From: Hormoscilla sp. GUM202
GTDB taxonomy: Bacteria > Cyanobacteriota > Cyanobacteriia > Cyanobacteriales > Desertifilaceae
DNA: 64,000 nt
Direction of reading: 5' to 3'
Assembly: GCA_005518205.2 (NCBI GenBank)
Contig: RFFC02000002.1
Coordinates: 124,001 to 188,000 of the forward strand
The position numbers and the translations under genes are program-made. Numbering within the stretch: the stretch's first letter is position 1; every line of letters starts with the position of its first letter. Below are positions 8,947-18,603 of this stretch, piece after piece. Under the pieces are notes generated by a model. It saw only the letters and a list, made by a program, of their open reading frames with translations, did no database searches and had not been told where the DNA came from.

Positions 8947-9310
8947 GGGTGTGGTCAAAACCCGTTGGTACTCGGCGGACCCGCCGGAACCCGTTCCCAG
9001 GCGGAGCCGTGGGAACGATGGGCCCGGCTACTAGAACTTAGCCCACGCTCCGGGCGATGTGCTCTGCGCGAGCTAGAAGCACTGCGCATCGCACATCCTA
9101 TCGTTTACCGATCCACCCACCCATGTCGTTGCCTGCTGGCGAACGACCGGGTGGGTGAAGAGGAAACGACCCCCTCCTCTCGCAGCGTAGGGGGCCCGGA
9201 GCGTGGAAGGGGCCCTCCGCGTGCAGGGGCTATATACATGTATCCGGGCAGCGTCCGGTTCGTTACCCGGGGAGCTGGCACCCGGCGCTCAACTACTTAT
9301 GACCACACCC
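8947..9310. mobile_element. Nested copy of the GGGTGTGGTC-ended element
   Basis: Begins GGGTGTGGTCAAAACCCG and ends CTTATGACCACACCC. It shares its first about 38 bp and last about 20 bp, plus GGCTATATACATGTATC, with the 141-bp copy at 48937. Its interior is filled by other dispersed repeats. No target duplication is visible. Confidence 0.65.
9179..9205. repeat. Copy of the 28-bp GC-rich dispersed repeat
   Basis: CTCGCAGCGTAGGGGGCCC followed by GGAGCGTG, inside the nested element. Confidence 0.75.
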
Positions 9311-9924
9311 GGTCCGGGAGCCTGCACCTGGCTATCAACTACTTTTGACCACACCCACCATGCGGAAAGCTCCTTTGGTGCGGCAAGTTATTTGATTGTC
9401 CGCCCAGATGGTAATGTTTTGGTAGATTTTCCCCGCTGGGCCCCGCCCCTGGTCCAGCGTTTGCAGTCAATGGGCCCGATTAAATATATGTATCTCACCC
9501 ATCGAGATGATGTGGCAGATCGTCGGAAATATCGGCAGCATTTTGGGTGGATCGCATCCTGCACCAAGACGAAATTTCTGCCGGGACTCGCGATGTCGAA
9601 ATTAAGCTGAGTGGCACGTAACCATTTCAGCTAGCGGATCACCTATTAATTATCCCAGTTCCCGGTCACACAAAAGGTCACACCGTGCTATTATACAAGC
9701 ATAAATTCCTGTTTACTGGGGACCACCTGGCCTGGTCTGCGAGGTTAAACCAACTGATTGCTTTTAGAAATGTTTGCTGGTACTCTTGGTCAGAATTGAT
9801 TAAGTCTATGGGCCAGTTAACTAATTACTCATTTGAGTGGGTATTGCCCGGTCACGGACGCCGCTACCATGCAGATGCTGAGACCATGCAATATCAGTTG
9901 CAGCAGTGCATTGAATGGATGGAA

Positions 9925-9954
9925 GCTTCCTAGGCGCGAAAGCGCCTAGGAAGC
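9925..9954. terminator. Perfect 13-bp hairpin with GAAA loop
   Basis: GCTTCCTAGGCGC, loop GAAA, then the exact complement, at the end of the MBL pseudogene and facing the convergent gene that ends at 9983. There is no U-tract, so it may be a bidirectional terminator or a repeat hairpin. The following bases (TGCTTACTACGAACGA) match the 31-bp tandem repeat at 23085. Confidence 0.55.
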
Positions 9955-9982
9955 ACTTTACTGCTTACTACGAACGAATGAG

Positions 9983-11095
9983 TTACATTAACTGTAAGGC
10001 AAAGTAATAAAGTATGCAACCCATCACAAAATGGAACAAGGTGACGCCAACTAAGTTGTAAGTTCGGTTGTAGATCAGGCCAAATATGTTGCTACCTATC
10101 CAGGTCACTACTATCACCCTTGTCCCTAAGTGAAAATGTGCCATCGCGAAGAGCAGAGAAGTAATCAAAATGGCATAGTAACCTTTTTGGTCTTGGAAAA
10201 ATTTTTGTAGCGCTATTTGCAATGTAGCTCGGCCAAATTCTTGCACCCAACAATGTATGAAATAAATTCCTGCTGTGAGCGGGATATAAATTTGCAGGAA
10301 CTTTTCTCTTAATTGCAAATCGGGATTGATGAAGTCTATTAACCAACTTAGGCTATAAGTGCCAAGTATGCCTATAAAACTGAAGATCAATCCATCCAAA
10401 ACCGATTTTTTCAGATTTTTGCGCGTGACTCCTATTTCAGCTAAAGACAATTTCAATTTCTTCAACGCTAAAAATATCGGAAAGATCGTGAAGATGAAAA
10501 GATAGGCCCAGTTGAACAATCGGCTAGCAACGTTATAATTGGGGAAGAAATCATCCAAGACCGCATTCAAGATCGTGATGGCAAATAAGAAAATTACTGT
10601 GGAAACGAAGAAAACGCCAAACTGATTGCGTTCTTTAAGCTCGTCTATCTGCTTTTGGATAGCGATGATGTGGCGATCGCTCAAGGAGCGCAAGTAGTCG
10701 TTCACTTGATGAATTATTGTTGCACCTAAAATGTTGAGGGTTTCTTGAGGGTCGTTCACCCGATCGAGCAGCGCTTGTTTCGACAATACATAAACTGCAA
10801 TCGGAGTGGCAGCTTTGACCGAGCTACTTCTGGGCGATCCATCCACAAATGACATTTCGCCAAAACTTTCACCTGATGACATCTCTTTGAATTTAAGATT
10901 GTTCTGGGTATTGGGTTCGATTTTGTAGAGATCGACTTTTCCGGAAATCAAAAAATAAATATCTGTCGTGCTTTCTCCTTCTTTGATAATATATTCTCCC
11001 TCCTCATAGGACCTCAACAAGCAGACCTTCTCTACTTCTTGGCGTTGGCGATCGTTCAGATTTGCTAACAGTTTAAAATTCTCTAACATTGACAA
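9983..11095 (-). CDS. Cyclic-nucleotide-binding domain fused to a CPBP-type membrane domain
   Basis: 370 residues. Residues about 10-125 form a CAP/CNMP-binding domain with a phosphate-binding cassette around FGEMSFVDGSPRSSSVKA (Glu80, Arg89). A short coiled segment follows (140-156), then seven or so hydrophobic segments from 160 to the end. The membrane part looks like the CPBP intramembrane protease family (Abi): FAMAH (FxxxH, 316-320) and His355 are present. The first motif, normally EExxxR, reads QEFGR, so the active site is degenerate or absent. Plausible reading: a cAMP- or cGMP-gated membrane protein. Alone on its strand, with a hairpin beyond its 3' end. Confidence 0.8.
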   Translation of the reverse strand: MSMLENFKLLANLNDRQRQEVEKVCLLRSYEEGEYIIKEGESTTDIYFLISGKVDLYKIEPNTQNNLKFKEMSSGESFGEMSFVDGSPRSSSVKAATPIAVYVLSKQALLDRVNDPQETLNILGATIIHQVNDYLRSLSDRHIIAIQKQIDELKERNQFGVFFVSTVIFLFAITILNAVLDDFFPNYNVASRLFNWAYLFIFTIFPIFLALKKLKLSLAEIGVTRKNLKKSVLDGLIFSFIGILGTYSLSWLIDFINPDLQLREKFLQIYIPLTAGIYFIHCWVQEFGRATLQIALQKFFQDQKGYYAILITSLLFAMAHFHLGTRVIVVTWIGSNIFGLIYNRTYNLVGVTLFHFVMGCILYYFALQLM

Positions 11096-11442
11096 ATTTC
11101 CCAGACTAACAAAAGCTAACCGGTCATAATCATCACCTCCATAATACTATAAGAGGCGAACTCAGCAGGTAGGCACAAAATAAACCAGCCTATGTTAAGA
11201 AATATCAAATAGCTGAATCTCTTTCTGGGAGAGGCTTTCAGCCAACTTAACAAAAATTTCCTGTCGTTGTGTTACTGATAGGGTTTCTCAAATAGATGGA
11301 GTACGGCAGAATCTAGGCAGGGAAAGGCTTTTAAGGGTTAACCCCGGCAATTAAAATCTGGTAAATATTTGTTTAACTATCTGAAGTTACGTGCTTTGGC
11401 CTAGTCCTAGGACAGGCGAGACCCCTGTCCTAGGTTTGACAA
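11096..11442. other. Intergenic region with a terminator-like hairpin
   Basis: No gene seen. CCTAGGACAGG (11406-11416) pairs perfectly with 11424-11434 just beyond the stop of the WD40 gene, a likely terminator without an obvious U-tract. The remainder is presumably the promoter region of the CNMP/CPBP gene. Confidence 0.5.
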
Positions 11443-13425
11443 CTAACTGCTACACCGCCAAATTTTCATAGTTTTGTCATCACTGCTACTAACTATTGTC
11501 TGCCCCGACAGACTGATGGCGAGAGTAAGAATCCTGTCTGAATGACCCGTAATAGTGCGGATGAATTTGCCTGTATTCAGTTCCCATATTTTGATCGTTT
11601 TGTCACTACTGCCACTAGCAATAATCTGTCCGTCAGCACTAATAATGACAGCATTTATTTCCCCAGAATGCCCTTCTAAGCTGCGGATTAAATTTCCCGT
11701 ACTCAGTTCCCAAATTTTGATCGTTTTGTCACTACTGCCACTAACGATTATCTGTCCATCGGGGCTGATGGCGAGGTTGTTGACACTGTCAGTATGGCCT
11801 TCGAGGCTGTGAATTAATTGGCCTGTACTCAGTTCCCAAACTTTGATCGTATTGTCATAACTACCACTGATGAAAGTTTGACCGTCGGGGGCGATGGCAA
11901 CAGAGTTGATCTGCCGGAAATGACCCTTAATAGAGCGAATTAATTTACCAGTATGGAGTTGCCAAATTTTCAGATTTTTGTCGCGACTGCCGCTGACTAT
12001 TGTCTCGCCATCCGGAGTTATAGCCAAGGCAGAAACCCAGTTAGCATGTCCTTTGAGGGTGCGGAGCAATTTGCAGTTTTTCAGTTGCCAAATTTTGATG
12101 CTGCTGTCGCGACTGCCACTGACGACGGTCTCCCCATCGGGGGTAATGGCGACGGACATAACTGGCAAGGAATGATCCCTGAGGCTGCGGATTAATTGGC
12201 CAGTTGTTAGTTGCCAAATTGTGATGTTATTGTCCCGACTGGCACAGGCTAAACTCTGGCTATCCGGGCTGATGGCCAAGGCATTAACCAAGTCAATATT
12301 ATACCCTGTAAGGGTGCGTACAGAACGCCAGTTGTTGTCTGCTTTCAGTTTTTCAAAGGCTTCATCTGCTAACTGTTCCATCTGATTTTCGTAGACGGTG
12401 AGTTGCGCCTGCTGCATCTGTTGCAGGGTGGCGATGTAGGGTTGAGCCCAGTTTTGTTCTTCTCGGTCAAATTCTGAGAATAACTCGAACAGTTGCGGTT
12501 CGTAGCTGGGGTCGATATTCAGGTAATACCAGTCTGCGACAAAGGCCCCTAGCAGCTTGTGAACGGTGACGATAATTTCCCCGATCGCGCGGTGGGCGTC
12601 TCTCTTAGAGTAACCAACCGATCTGAGGGCTTGCAGGGCATCGGACCAGTTCCAAGCTGGCATGGTAAACAGGGCCACACCACCAGAGAGGACTGCCCAA
12701 AACCCAAGATGAAAAATCACTTCATCATCATTAATGTCGCTGTAAAGAATCCCGGTGGGGACGGGATCCAAAAGCTCGGGCAATTTTTTCACCTCACAGG
12801 AGGCGATCGGCTCTAGGAAATAGTCGCCATAAAAATGAACGGGGCGGAATTTGCAGTTATGGGGGTAATGCTGACCGAGGAATGAGTTAACTTGATTGCT
12901 GAGGATAATTCGCAGATGATTGTGGAAGGATGCCGGGCATTCGGAACTCAGGAATGGGGGTGCAAGCAAGATCGGCAAGCGGTGTTGTTGCTGGGCCTGT
13001 TGCAATATCTGCTCGGTTTCGGTGCGACTTAATTTAGCAAACCAGTTGTCTGCTTGCCAAATGGCTGGCATCTCCTGGAGTTTAATAGCAATTTTCTGTA
13101 GTTGGGACTCCCGGATCAGGTCCCGTCGCAGTTGAGACAGTTGCCGTCGTGCTTTGAACTCTTGTGCTTGCAGCAGGTTGACTGCTTCGATGTTGTTGGT
13201 GCTTAACTGTTGCTCGATATCGGCTTGCAGCTGCCAATATGCTACCATTGCTTGTTGATAACGGGGGTCATCTTGGATACTCTTGGGTAGGGTTGGGGCG
13301 TTAGATGCTGGTTGGTTTGGATCGAACGAGACTCCCGCAGTTGCTCTGAGTTTTTCCGTGAGTCCTTCCACAGCACCTTCGAGTAGTTCGTACAGGACAT
13401 TAGATATTGATTTTGGTATCGACAT
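11443..13425 (-). CDS. WD40-repeat protein with a cyanobacterial N-terminal domain
   Basis: 660 residues. The N-terminal 365 residues are helical with no family I can name. Residues about 370-660 contain seven WD40 repeats, each with the pattern GH...VNSLAISPDGQ...SGSSDKTIKIWEL, enough for one beta propeller. Repeats 2 to 6 are very alike, which suggests recent internal duplication. Such proteins are scaffolds; the partner is unknown. The last repeat has lost the usual closing strand features (SLSGQTIVSSSDDKTMKIW), close to the stop. Confidence 0.85.
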   Translation of the reverse strand: MSIPKSISNVLYELLEGAVEGLTEKLRATAGVSFDPNQPASNAPTLPKSIQDDPRYQQAMVAYWQLQADIEQQLSTNNIEAVNLLQAQEFKARRQLSQLRRDLIRESQLQKIAIKLQEMPAIWQADNWFAKLSRTETEQILQQAQQQHRLPILLAPPFLSSECPASFHNHLRIILSNQVNSFLGQHYPHNCKFRPVHFYGDYFLEPIASCEVKKLPELLDPVPTGILYSDINDDEVIFHLGFWAVLSGGVALFTMPAWNWSDALQALRSVGYSKRDAHRAIGEIIVTVHKLLGAFVADWYYLNIDPSYEPQLFELFSEFDREEQNWAQPYIATLQQMQQAQLTVYENQMEQLADEAFEKLKADNNWRSVRTLTGYNIDLVNALAISPDSQSLACASRDNNITIWQLTTGQLIRSLRDHSLPVMSVAITPDGETVVSGSRDSSIKIWQLKNCKLLRTLKGHANWVSALAITPDGETIVSGSRDKNLKIWQLHTGKLIRSIKGHFRQINSVAIAPDGQTFISGSYDNTIKVWELSTGQLIHSLEGHTDSVNNLAISPDGQIIVSGSSDKTIKIWELSTGNLIRSLEGHSGEINAVIISADGQIIASGSSDKTIKIWELNTGKFIRTITGHSDRILTLAISLSGQTIVSSSDDKTMKIWRCSS

Positions 13426-13533
13426 AAGCTTTGGTGAATGTTCCCTTCTGGCTTGATTCTCTGTAGTTTAGCAAATCATCGCGCGCCGGATCTGCATTTT
13501 CTCCCCACTGTCTATCGGGCTTTTCTGGACCGC

Positions 13534-14154
13534 TTATTCCTCTTGTGGTATAATTGCACTTTCGCATTGTTGAAAAAGATCGTGTAATATTCCCAAAATC
13601 CCTGATAGGTTACTGATAGAATAAAGTAATGTTTCATAAACTATGCCTGCCACAGTCAGTTTGTAAAATTTCCACCCTTCACCATTAGTAACTATGCCAA
13701 AAATATCTATATTTTTACCGAGTTGTTGATTATTCCATTGACAGGCTTGCATTTCCACCATACATTGAGCCAATCCTTTTTCAAAGTCATCCTTTTTGGC
13801 TTCAACTACACATAAAAATGGCGCTTCTAAATAATCTTTATTTTCTGTAAGTAAATAGTCTACATTACCTGTTAATTCATCACTTTCTAAAGCCGCACCT
13901 TTCCAAAATATGAGATTTTTAAATCCTTCTAATCCTTCTTCACAAATCGCATCAATTAATAATTCTTTGGCTTTTTCCGAATATTTCAAATTAAACCTGC
14001 TTGTCAGTCTGGCTAGACGTTGATGAAAGAACTCACTCGGTTGCACTGGTTGCGCTTCTATATCCCATCGGGATAATTTGGTAATCTTAAGTTGCTTGAA
14101 AGCTTTTTTTTCATCAAAGCTGGAAAATATTTTCTTTTTCTGTTTTTCTGTCAT
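13534..14154 (-). CDS. PD-(D/E)XK-nuclease-like protein of unknown role
   Basis: 206 residues. The core NVDYLLTENKDYLEAP followed by FLCVVEAKKDDFEKGLAQC has the D...E-x-K arrangement of the PD-(D/E)XK superfamily (Asp in VDYLL, Glu and Lys in VEAK). The segment after it (QCMVEMQACQWNN, then FGIVTNGEGWKFYKL) resembles proteins related to type I restriction subunits and many orphan cyanobacterial proteins. Two related genes are at 21296 and 22418. No methylase or partner is next to it. Nuclease activity is possible but unproven. Confidence 0.7.
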   Translation of the reverse strand: MTEKQKKKIFSSFDEKKAFKQLKITKLSRWDIEAQPVQPSEFFHQRLARLTSRFNLKYSEKAKELLIDAICEEGLEGFKNLIFWKGAALESDELTGNVDYLLTENKDYLEAPFLCVVEAKKDDFEKGLAQCMVEMQACQWNNQQLGKNIDIFGIVTNGEGWKFYKLTVAGIVYETLLYSISNLSGILGILHDLFQQCESAIIPQEE

Positions 14155-14283
14155 GGTTATTCCTAGGATGTTGCGTCAAACGGATCCCATGTTCGTTGTC
14201 GCCGTCAGGTGGGCATTGCCCACCCTACATTTCCCATAGCGCTACGCGCACTGCGTATACACAATTTGCCATTTACAATTGAA

Positions 14284-15057
14284 TCAAGCAAAGGTAGAAT
14301 ATCCTAAATATGGGGGAACGTCCTGCAAGCGTCCGGGACCAACTGCTTGCAATGCTTCTTTGAGGATAACATCACCTGTATAGAGGGCGCGACCGATAAT
14401 TATGCCGTTTACTCCCAGGGGTTCGAGTGATAGCAAACTCAAAAGGTCGGTGATGCTGCTAACTCCGCCAGAAGCAATTACCGGAATATCAACTGCTTCG
14501 GCAACTTCTCTCAATGCTGCCATATTTGGACCCTTGAGAGTTCCATCCCGTTGAATATCTGTATAGATAATAGTAGCCGCCCCCTGTTCTGCCATCTGCT
14601 GGGCGAGGGATGTTGCTAATATTTCTGATGTTTCTAGCCAACCCCTGGTGGCAACTTTTCCCTCCCGGGCGTCAATGCCGACGATAATTTGTCCGGGAAA
14701 TTCTCGGCATAACTCCCCTACTAATTGGGGCTGTTCTACGGCCACCGTTCCGACAATTGCTTGTTGTACTCCTAAGGAGAGGAGGTTGGCAACTTTGGCA
14801 TAGTCCCGCAAACCGCCTCCCACTTGTACTGGCACTGGTATTGCTTGGACAATGGCGGCGATCGCTTTCATATTAACAGGTTTACCGGTCTTAGCACCAT
14901 CCAAGTCTACCAGGTGGAGTCTAGTAGCACCTTGGTCTACCCACTGTCTAGCTACGGAAACGGGATTTTCATCAAATATTTGCTGTTGTTCGTAGTCTCC
15001 CTGATACAAGCGCACGCATTTGCCTTCTAGTAAATCGATCGCGGGTATTACATCCAT
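14284..15057 (-). CDS. hisA: Phosphoribosylformimino-AICAR-phosphate isomerase (histidine biosynthesis)
   Basis: 257 residues, the normal length for HisA. The TIM-barrel begins [20 protein letters not shown], with the first catalytic Asp at position 8. The phosphate-binding segments VQVGGGLRD and VIASGGVSS are present, as is the second aspartate in [16 protein letters not shown]. The enzyme catalyses the fourth step of histidine synthesis (ProFAR to PRFAR). No other his gene is adjacent, as is usual in cyanobacteria where the pathway is dispersed. Confidence 0.97.
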   Translation of the reverse strand: MDVIPAIDLLEGKCVRLYQGDYEQQQIFDENPVSVARQWVDQGATRLHLVDLDGAKTGKPVNMKAIAAIVQAIPVPVQVGGGLRDYAKVANLLSLGVQQAIVGTVAVEQPQLVGELCREFPGQIIVGIDAREGKVATRGWLETSEILATSLAQQMAEQGAATIIYTDIQRDGTLKGPNMAALREVAEAVDIPVIASGGVSSITDLLSLLSLEPLGVNGIIIGRALYTGDVILKEALQAVGPGRLQDVPPYLGYSTFA

Positions 15058-15130
15058 ATTTCACTATCAGTTATCAACCTCGGCTCGGCCTGCTAATGGC
15101 AATGAACAATTTACCATTAGCAATTAGCCA

Positions 15131-16522
15131 TTAACATTTAGCAATGCCTTCTTCACGGGCGCAACGTTGCACCGCAGCAGCTACGACATTAGCAACGCGC
15201 GGATCGAAGACGGAGGGGATGATGTTTTCTCGGTCCAGATCGCTGGGGGCGATCAAGGAGGCGATCGCGGCTCCTGCTTCCTGATACATTTTAGTGGTAA
15301 GGGCGGATGCCCGACAGTCTAAAGCCCCCCGAAGCACTCCGGGGAATGCTAACACATTGTTAATTTGATTGGGATAGTCGCTGCGACCTGTAGCCATAAC
15401 TGCCACATCCTCTGCGACTAACTCTGGCTGAATTTCGGGAATGGGGTTAGCCATGGCAAACACAATTGGGTTTTTGGCCATCGATCGCACCATTTGTGGG
15501 GTCAAGAGACCGGGACCACTCAGACCAATGAAGACATCTGCACCCTGGATGGCCCCGGCCAGGGTGCCGGCTGCGGACACGGCAAATTCTTGCTTTTCTG
15601 GGGTGAGGTCGCCGCGCTGGGTGGAAAGAATTCCCTTGCGATCGCACATCAAGATAGTCTTGGCCCCAGCTTGGCGCAGCAAACGGGCGACGGCCACTCC
15701 CGAGGCCCCGGCACCGTTAAAGACGATCCGCACCGACTCCAGGGATTTTTTCGCCACCTTCAGGGCATTGTACAAAGCTGCCAGGGTGACAATAGCAGTG
15801 CCATGTTGGTCGTCGTGAAAGATGGGAATATCTAATTCCTGTCGCAGGCGCCGTTCGATTTCAAAGCAACGGGGGGCGCTGATGTCTTCCAGGTTGACAC
15901 CGCCGAAGACCGGGGCGATCTGCTTGACCGTTTCGACAATGGTATCTGTATCCTGGGTGGCCAGGCAGATGGGGAAACCGTCAATGCCGCCGAATTCCTT
16001 GAACAGCATCGCTTTGCCTTCCATCACTGGCAGGGCCGCCTCCGGACCCAGGTTCCCTAACCCAAGTACGGCACTACCATCGGTCACAATGGCGACGGTA
16101 TTTTGCTTGATGGTCAGGTTGTAGACTTCTTCGGGTTTTTCGGCGATCGCCCTACAGATGCGACCCACGCCGGGGGTGTAGGCCATTGCCAGATCCCCCT
16201 GACCTTTGAGTGGCAGCTTACTGCCGACGGTGATTTTGCCCCCTTGGTGCATGTCGAAGGTGCGATCGGAGACCTGGAGTACCTTAATTTCCGGCAGGGC
16301 CTTGACCGCTTCCACAATTTTCTCGCTATGTTCTGTACTGGAGGCATCTACGGCGATCTCCCGCACTGTCATCTGACGGTTGCGATCGATCAAATTAATT
16401 TCGTCCAGGTTGCCCCCCACAGAGGCGATCGCCTGGGTAACGCTGGCCAAGGATCCGGCGCGATTAGGCAATTCTAGGCGAATCTTCAAGCTAAAGCTAG
16501 AGTTGGGTGTCAGTTCTGTCAT
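15131..16522 (-). CDS. Malic enzyme with N-terminal ACT domain
   Basis: 463 residues. Residues about 10-85 form an ACT domain (LRLELPNRAGSLASVTQAIA), typically an allosteric ligand-binding module. The malic domain follows with YTPGVGRICRAIAE, TDGSAVLGLGNLGPEAALPV and the metal-binding FHDDQHGTA. The NAD(P)-binding fold starts RIVFNGAGASGVAVARL. The enzyme oxidatively decarboxylates malate to pyruvate; the ACT fusion suggests amino-acid or metabolite control. It is 73 bp from hisA on the same strand, possibly co-transcribed but functionally unrelated. Cofactor preference (NAD or NADP) cannot be decided by eye. Confidence 0.93.
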   Translation of the reverse strand: MTELTPNSSFSLKIRLELPNRAGSLASVTQAIASVGGNLDEINLIDRNRQMTVREIAVDASSTEHSEKIVEAVKALPEIKVLQVSDRTFDMHQGGKITVGSKLPLKGQGDLAMAYTPGVGRICRAIAEKPEEVYNLTIKQNTVAIVTDGSAVLGLGNLGPEAALPVMEGKAMLFKEFGGIDGFPICLATQDTDTIVETVKQIAPVFGGVNLEDISAPRCFEIERRLRQELDIPIFHDDQHGTAIVTLAALYNALKVAKKSLESVRIVFNGAGASGVAVARLLRQAGAKTILMCDRKGILSTQRGDLTPEKQEFAVSAAGTLAGAIQGADVFIGLSGPGLLTPQMVRSMAKNPIVFAMANPIPEIQPELVAEDVAVMATGRSDYPNQINNVLAFPGVLRGALDCRASALTTKMYQEAGAAIASLIAPSDLDRENIIPSVFDPRVANVVAAAVQRCAREEGIAKC

Positions 16523-16753
16523 TATGTCGGTGGTTAATGGTCCGTGGTCACTCGGCCTGGTACGTGGTTCCGAGATTAGGGGAAAGATAAGTTCAGGACT
16601 GTGCTCAAAAACACCAATCAGCTTACCATCACCAAGGCATCAAGGACATGGTACGGGATTCCGCTATGTGCGATCGCCGGTGGTCCCTCTGTCCGTGCTG
16701 CGGCAGCTTGCTAATTGCGATAGCATGAAAACAGTAGCGTTCGAGGAAGTAAA

Positions 16754-17404
16754 ATGCTCCTGGAAGAGAAGCTTCATATATCGTACCTGCCGACAGCAGA
16801 GGAATTACCCCATACCGATGATGTTCCAGTGGATAGCGAACTGCAAGATAAAATCTCTCAACTACTCGATATTATCCTCAATTTTATCTGGGCCGATCGG
16901 TCGGACTGGTTTTTCGGCAAGGATATGGGTTGGTACTACGATCCCGACCAACCCTATATCGCCCCAGACGGCTTTTTGTGTTTGGGCGTCCCGCGAGTCA
17001 AAGGTACCAATTTGCGCCTGAGTTACGTCAGTTGGGAAGAACGGGGGGTCGTGCCAATTTTTGCCTTGGAAATTGTCTCCAAAACTCCCGGGGGAGAGTA
17101 CAAGCGCCAGAAAAATATTTACGCCCAACAGGGAGTTCTTTACTATACGATCTATGCCCCGTTGCGCACTCGCAAGCGGCGACTGTACATCTACCGCTTG
17201 CATCGGGGCAAGTACGAACTGCTGCCAGATAATCCGGTTTGGATGCCAGAAGTGGGATTGGGAATTGGTACAGAAAGGGGAACTTATCAAGGTATATCGC
17301 GGGAGTGGCTTTATTGGTACGACGATCGGGGGCAGCGATATGCTACTCCCGATGAACTGCTGGCGAGATATCGGCAATTGTTCGGCGAACTGCCGATAAC
17401 ATAG
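16754..17404 (+). CDS. Uma2-family (DUF820) endonuclease-like protein
   Basis: 216 residues. The core IAPDGFLCLGVPRVKG, then PIFALEIVSKTPGGEYKRQKN, has the D...E-x-x...K pattern of the Uma2/DUF820 branch of the PD-(D/E)XK superfamily, which is hugely expanded in cyanobacteria. Following YYTIYAPLRTR is the usual strand. These proteins are often called putative endonucleases; the biological role is unknown. It is divergent from the malic enzyme gene and convergent with the effector-like gene at 17562, with a hairpin between. Confidence 0.88.
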   Translation: MLLEEKLHISYLPTAEELPHTDDVPVDSELQDKISQLLDIILNFIWADRSDWFFGKDMGWYYDPDQPYIAPDGFLCLGVPRVKGTNLRLSYVSWEERGVVPIFALEIVSKTPGGEYKRQKNIYAQQGVLYYTIYAPLRTRKRRLYIYRLHRGKYELLPDNPVWMPEVGLGIGTERGTYQGISREWLYWYDDRGQRYATPDELLARYRQLFGELPIT

Positions 17405-17494
17405 CTAGAGTAGCAATGTATATTCTAGAATATTTATTTCTTTTGTGGCGATCGCCCCCAGCCTCCAGCCTAAAGACTGGGGCTACACAAACAA

Positions 17495-17512
17495 AGCCCG
17501 CCTGCGCGGGCT
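17495..17512. terminator. GC-rich hairpin between convergent genes
   Basis: AGCCCGC, loop CTGC, GCGGGCT. It lies between the Uma2 gene and the PLD-like gene. It is part of a dispersed repeat (GGCTACACAAACAAAGCCC) also seen near 8053, 27371 and 48992. Confidence 0.55.
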
Positions 17513-17561
17513 ATTGTATTGAAAATCCGCGCATATTTCCAATTTGGCTTAGCCCTCGGCT

Positions 17562-18602
17562 TTAACATAAAGGCATTTGAATAAAATTAAATCGCCCCGT
17601 TTGTGGAGGATCCTTTTCACAATCTGGTAAATTCCTTACAGCAGCCTCTATTTTACCAGGTTCCGAACAGCATGCGATATTGAAATCTAACAGCAAATCC
17701 TCTGGTGATGATAATTCTTCTGACACCAAACAGATTCCGCGACCCATAGATATTGCCAACTGATCTGTGATTATATAGCGATCGTGCTGAAATTGTTCCT
17801 CTTTAGTTTCCTCTTTAACACTTAACTCAATTTTGGGGTAAATAATTTTTAAGTTTTCTTCCAACTCCTTGAGTTTTATTTTCGCCTCGTCAACCTTACT
17901 TTTAGATAGTTTTTCCGTTTCTAACCCACAGTAAACCTTAAAACAACCTTTGCGTGAGTTATTTGCAAATACCTTCAGCAGCCATTGTAGCATAGATTTA
18001 TATTTGGGAGCATTATTCTTCTGCACAATAGACCGTCCCACATAACGATCGTATATTTTTACGTGTTTGGCATATCTAAACATAGGAAGAATAATTTCCT
18101 GCTCGAACTGCTTTAATTTTACTCCCTTAGCAAAAACGCGATCTGATTTTTCCATAACAGCGCAAAACTCATCCTCGATCGCGTACTCATCTGAATTTAC
18201 GACTTTTACAGAAAAGATATCTGCCATCTGTGTCTTAGCACAAGAATAGCAATTCAGGCGAGCGAGTACGAACTCTGGTAAATGCTGCGTAGTGATGCGA
18301 ATATATGACTGGCACTGTTGTTGGGGGCAATTTGTGTTAATTGTATCATCTATGTCAAGTTCAACAAAACGATTAGTCTTGTCAATCTTTTTCAAGATTG
18401 TTTGAATTTTCTTACTATACTTTGGCGGCCATTTCTTTACCATGGCTCCGATATCATGATTAAGGCGATCGCGATCTTCTATCAAAAACACGCCTTTTTT
18501 TTCTAGCTTACGGAATAATTCGATCGTCGAGTTGTAAAAAATACCTGATTCGTCAGGATTCGCCGTTATAACAGAGGGTAGGAGTACAGTCGGGACTAAC
18601 AT
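17562..18602 (-). CDS. Putative effector with PLD-like HDRY motif, partner of the AAA ATPase
   Basis: About 346 residues from the ATG at 18602, which begins one base after the ATPase stop (TGATATG). An upstream start at 18680 is also open but would overlap the ATPase by 77 bp. The protein has IYDRYV near residue 184 and HDRYIITDQLAISMGRG near 270, an arrangement seen in phospholipase-D-like domains of the MITD1 type. The segment between them is a Lys/Glu-rich helix. Cysteine pairs in the first half (CPQQQC, CYSC) might bind zinc. Tight coupling to an AAA/DUF3696-type ATPase points to a two-component conflict system in which this is the effector; that role is inference. Confidence 0.6.
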   Translation of the reverse strand: MLVPTVLLPSVITANPDESGIFYNSTIELFRKLEKKGVFLIEDRDRLNHDIGAMVKKWPPKYSKKIQTILKKIDKTNRFVELDIDDTINTNCPQQQCQSYIRITTQHLPEFVLARLNCYSCAKTQMADIFSVKVVNSDEYAIEDEFCAVMEKSDRVFAKGVKLKQFEQEIILPMFRYAKHVKIYDRYVGRSIVQKNNAPKYKSMLQWLLKVFANNSRKGCFKVYCGLETEKLSKSKVDEAKIKLKELEENLKIIYPKIELSVKEETKEEQFQHDRYIITDQLAISMGRGICLVSEELSSPEDLLLDFNIACCSEPGKIEAAVRNLPDCEKDPPQTGRFNFIQMPLC

Positions 18603-18603
18603 A

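Larger units (their letters stand above)
8602..9356. mobile_element. 755-bp composite element, GGGTGTGGTC ends, 9-bp target duplication
   Basis: Perfect 25-bp terminal inverted repeats (8602-8626 and 9332-9356; outer part GGGTGTGGTCAAAAGTAG) flanked by the direct repeat ACCATGCGG (8593-8601, 9357-9365). No transposase is inside. It holds a promoter-like leader, a 22-bp repeat array and a nested second copy of the same ends (8947-9310). A 141-bp relative lies at 48937-49077. The family looks non-autonomous. Confidence 0.88.
8428..9933 (+). pseudogene. MBL-fold metallo-hydrolase, 5'-truncated and split by an insertion
   Basis: The left part (MVYHQPADRTERLNAMQALL, then LTFPILVTENVYHCGYHA after a 1-base frameshift near 8525) continues after the 755-bp insertion as ESSFGAASYLIVRPDGNVLV. 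Further on come THRDDVADRRKY, a second frameshift near 9545, an in-frame TAA at 9619-9621, then PVPGHTKGHTVLLYKHKFLF and VLPGHGRRYH. These match cyanobacterial proteins with a metallo-beta-lactamase fold, usually preceded by a ferredoxin-like segment that is missing here. The gene is dead by several independent lesions. The spliced reading across the insertion uses one copy of the duplication ACCATGCGG. Confidence 0.85.
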
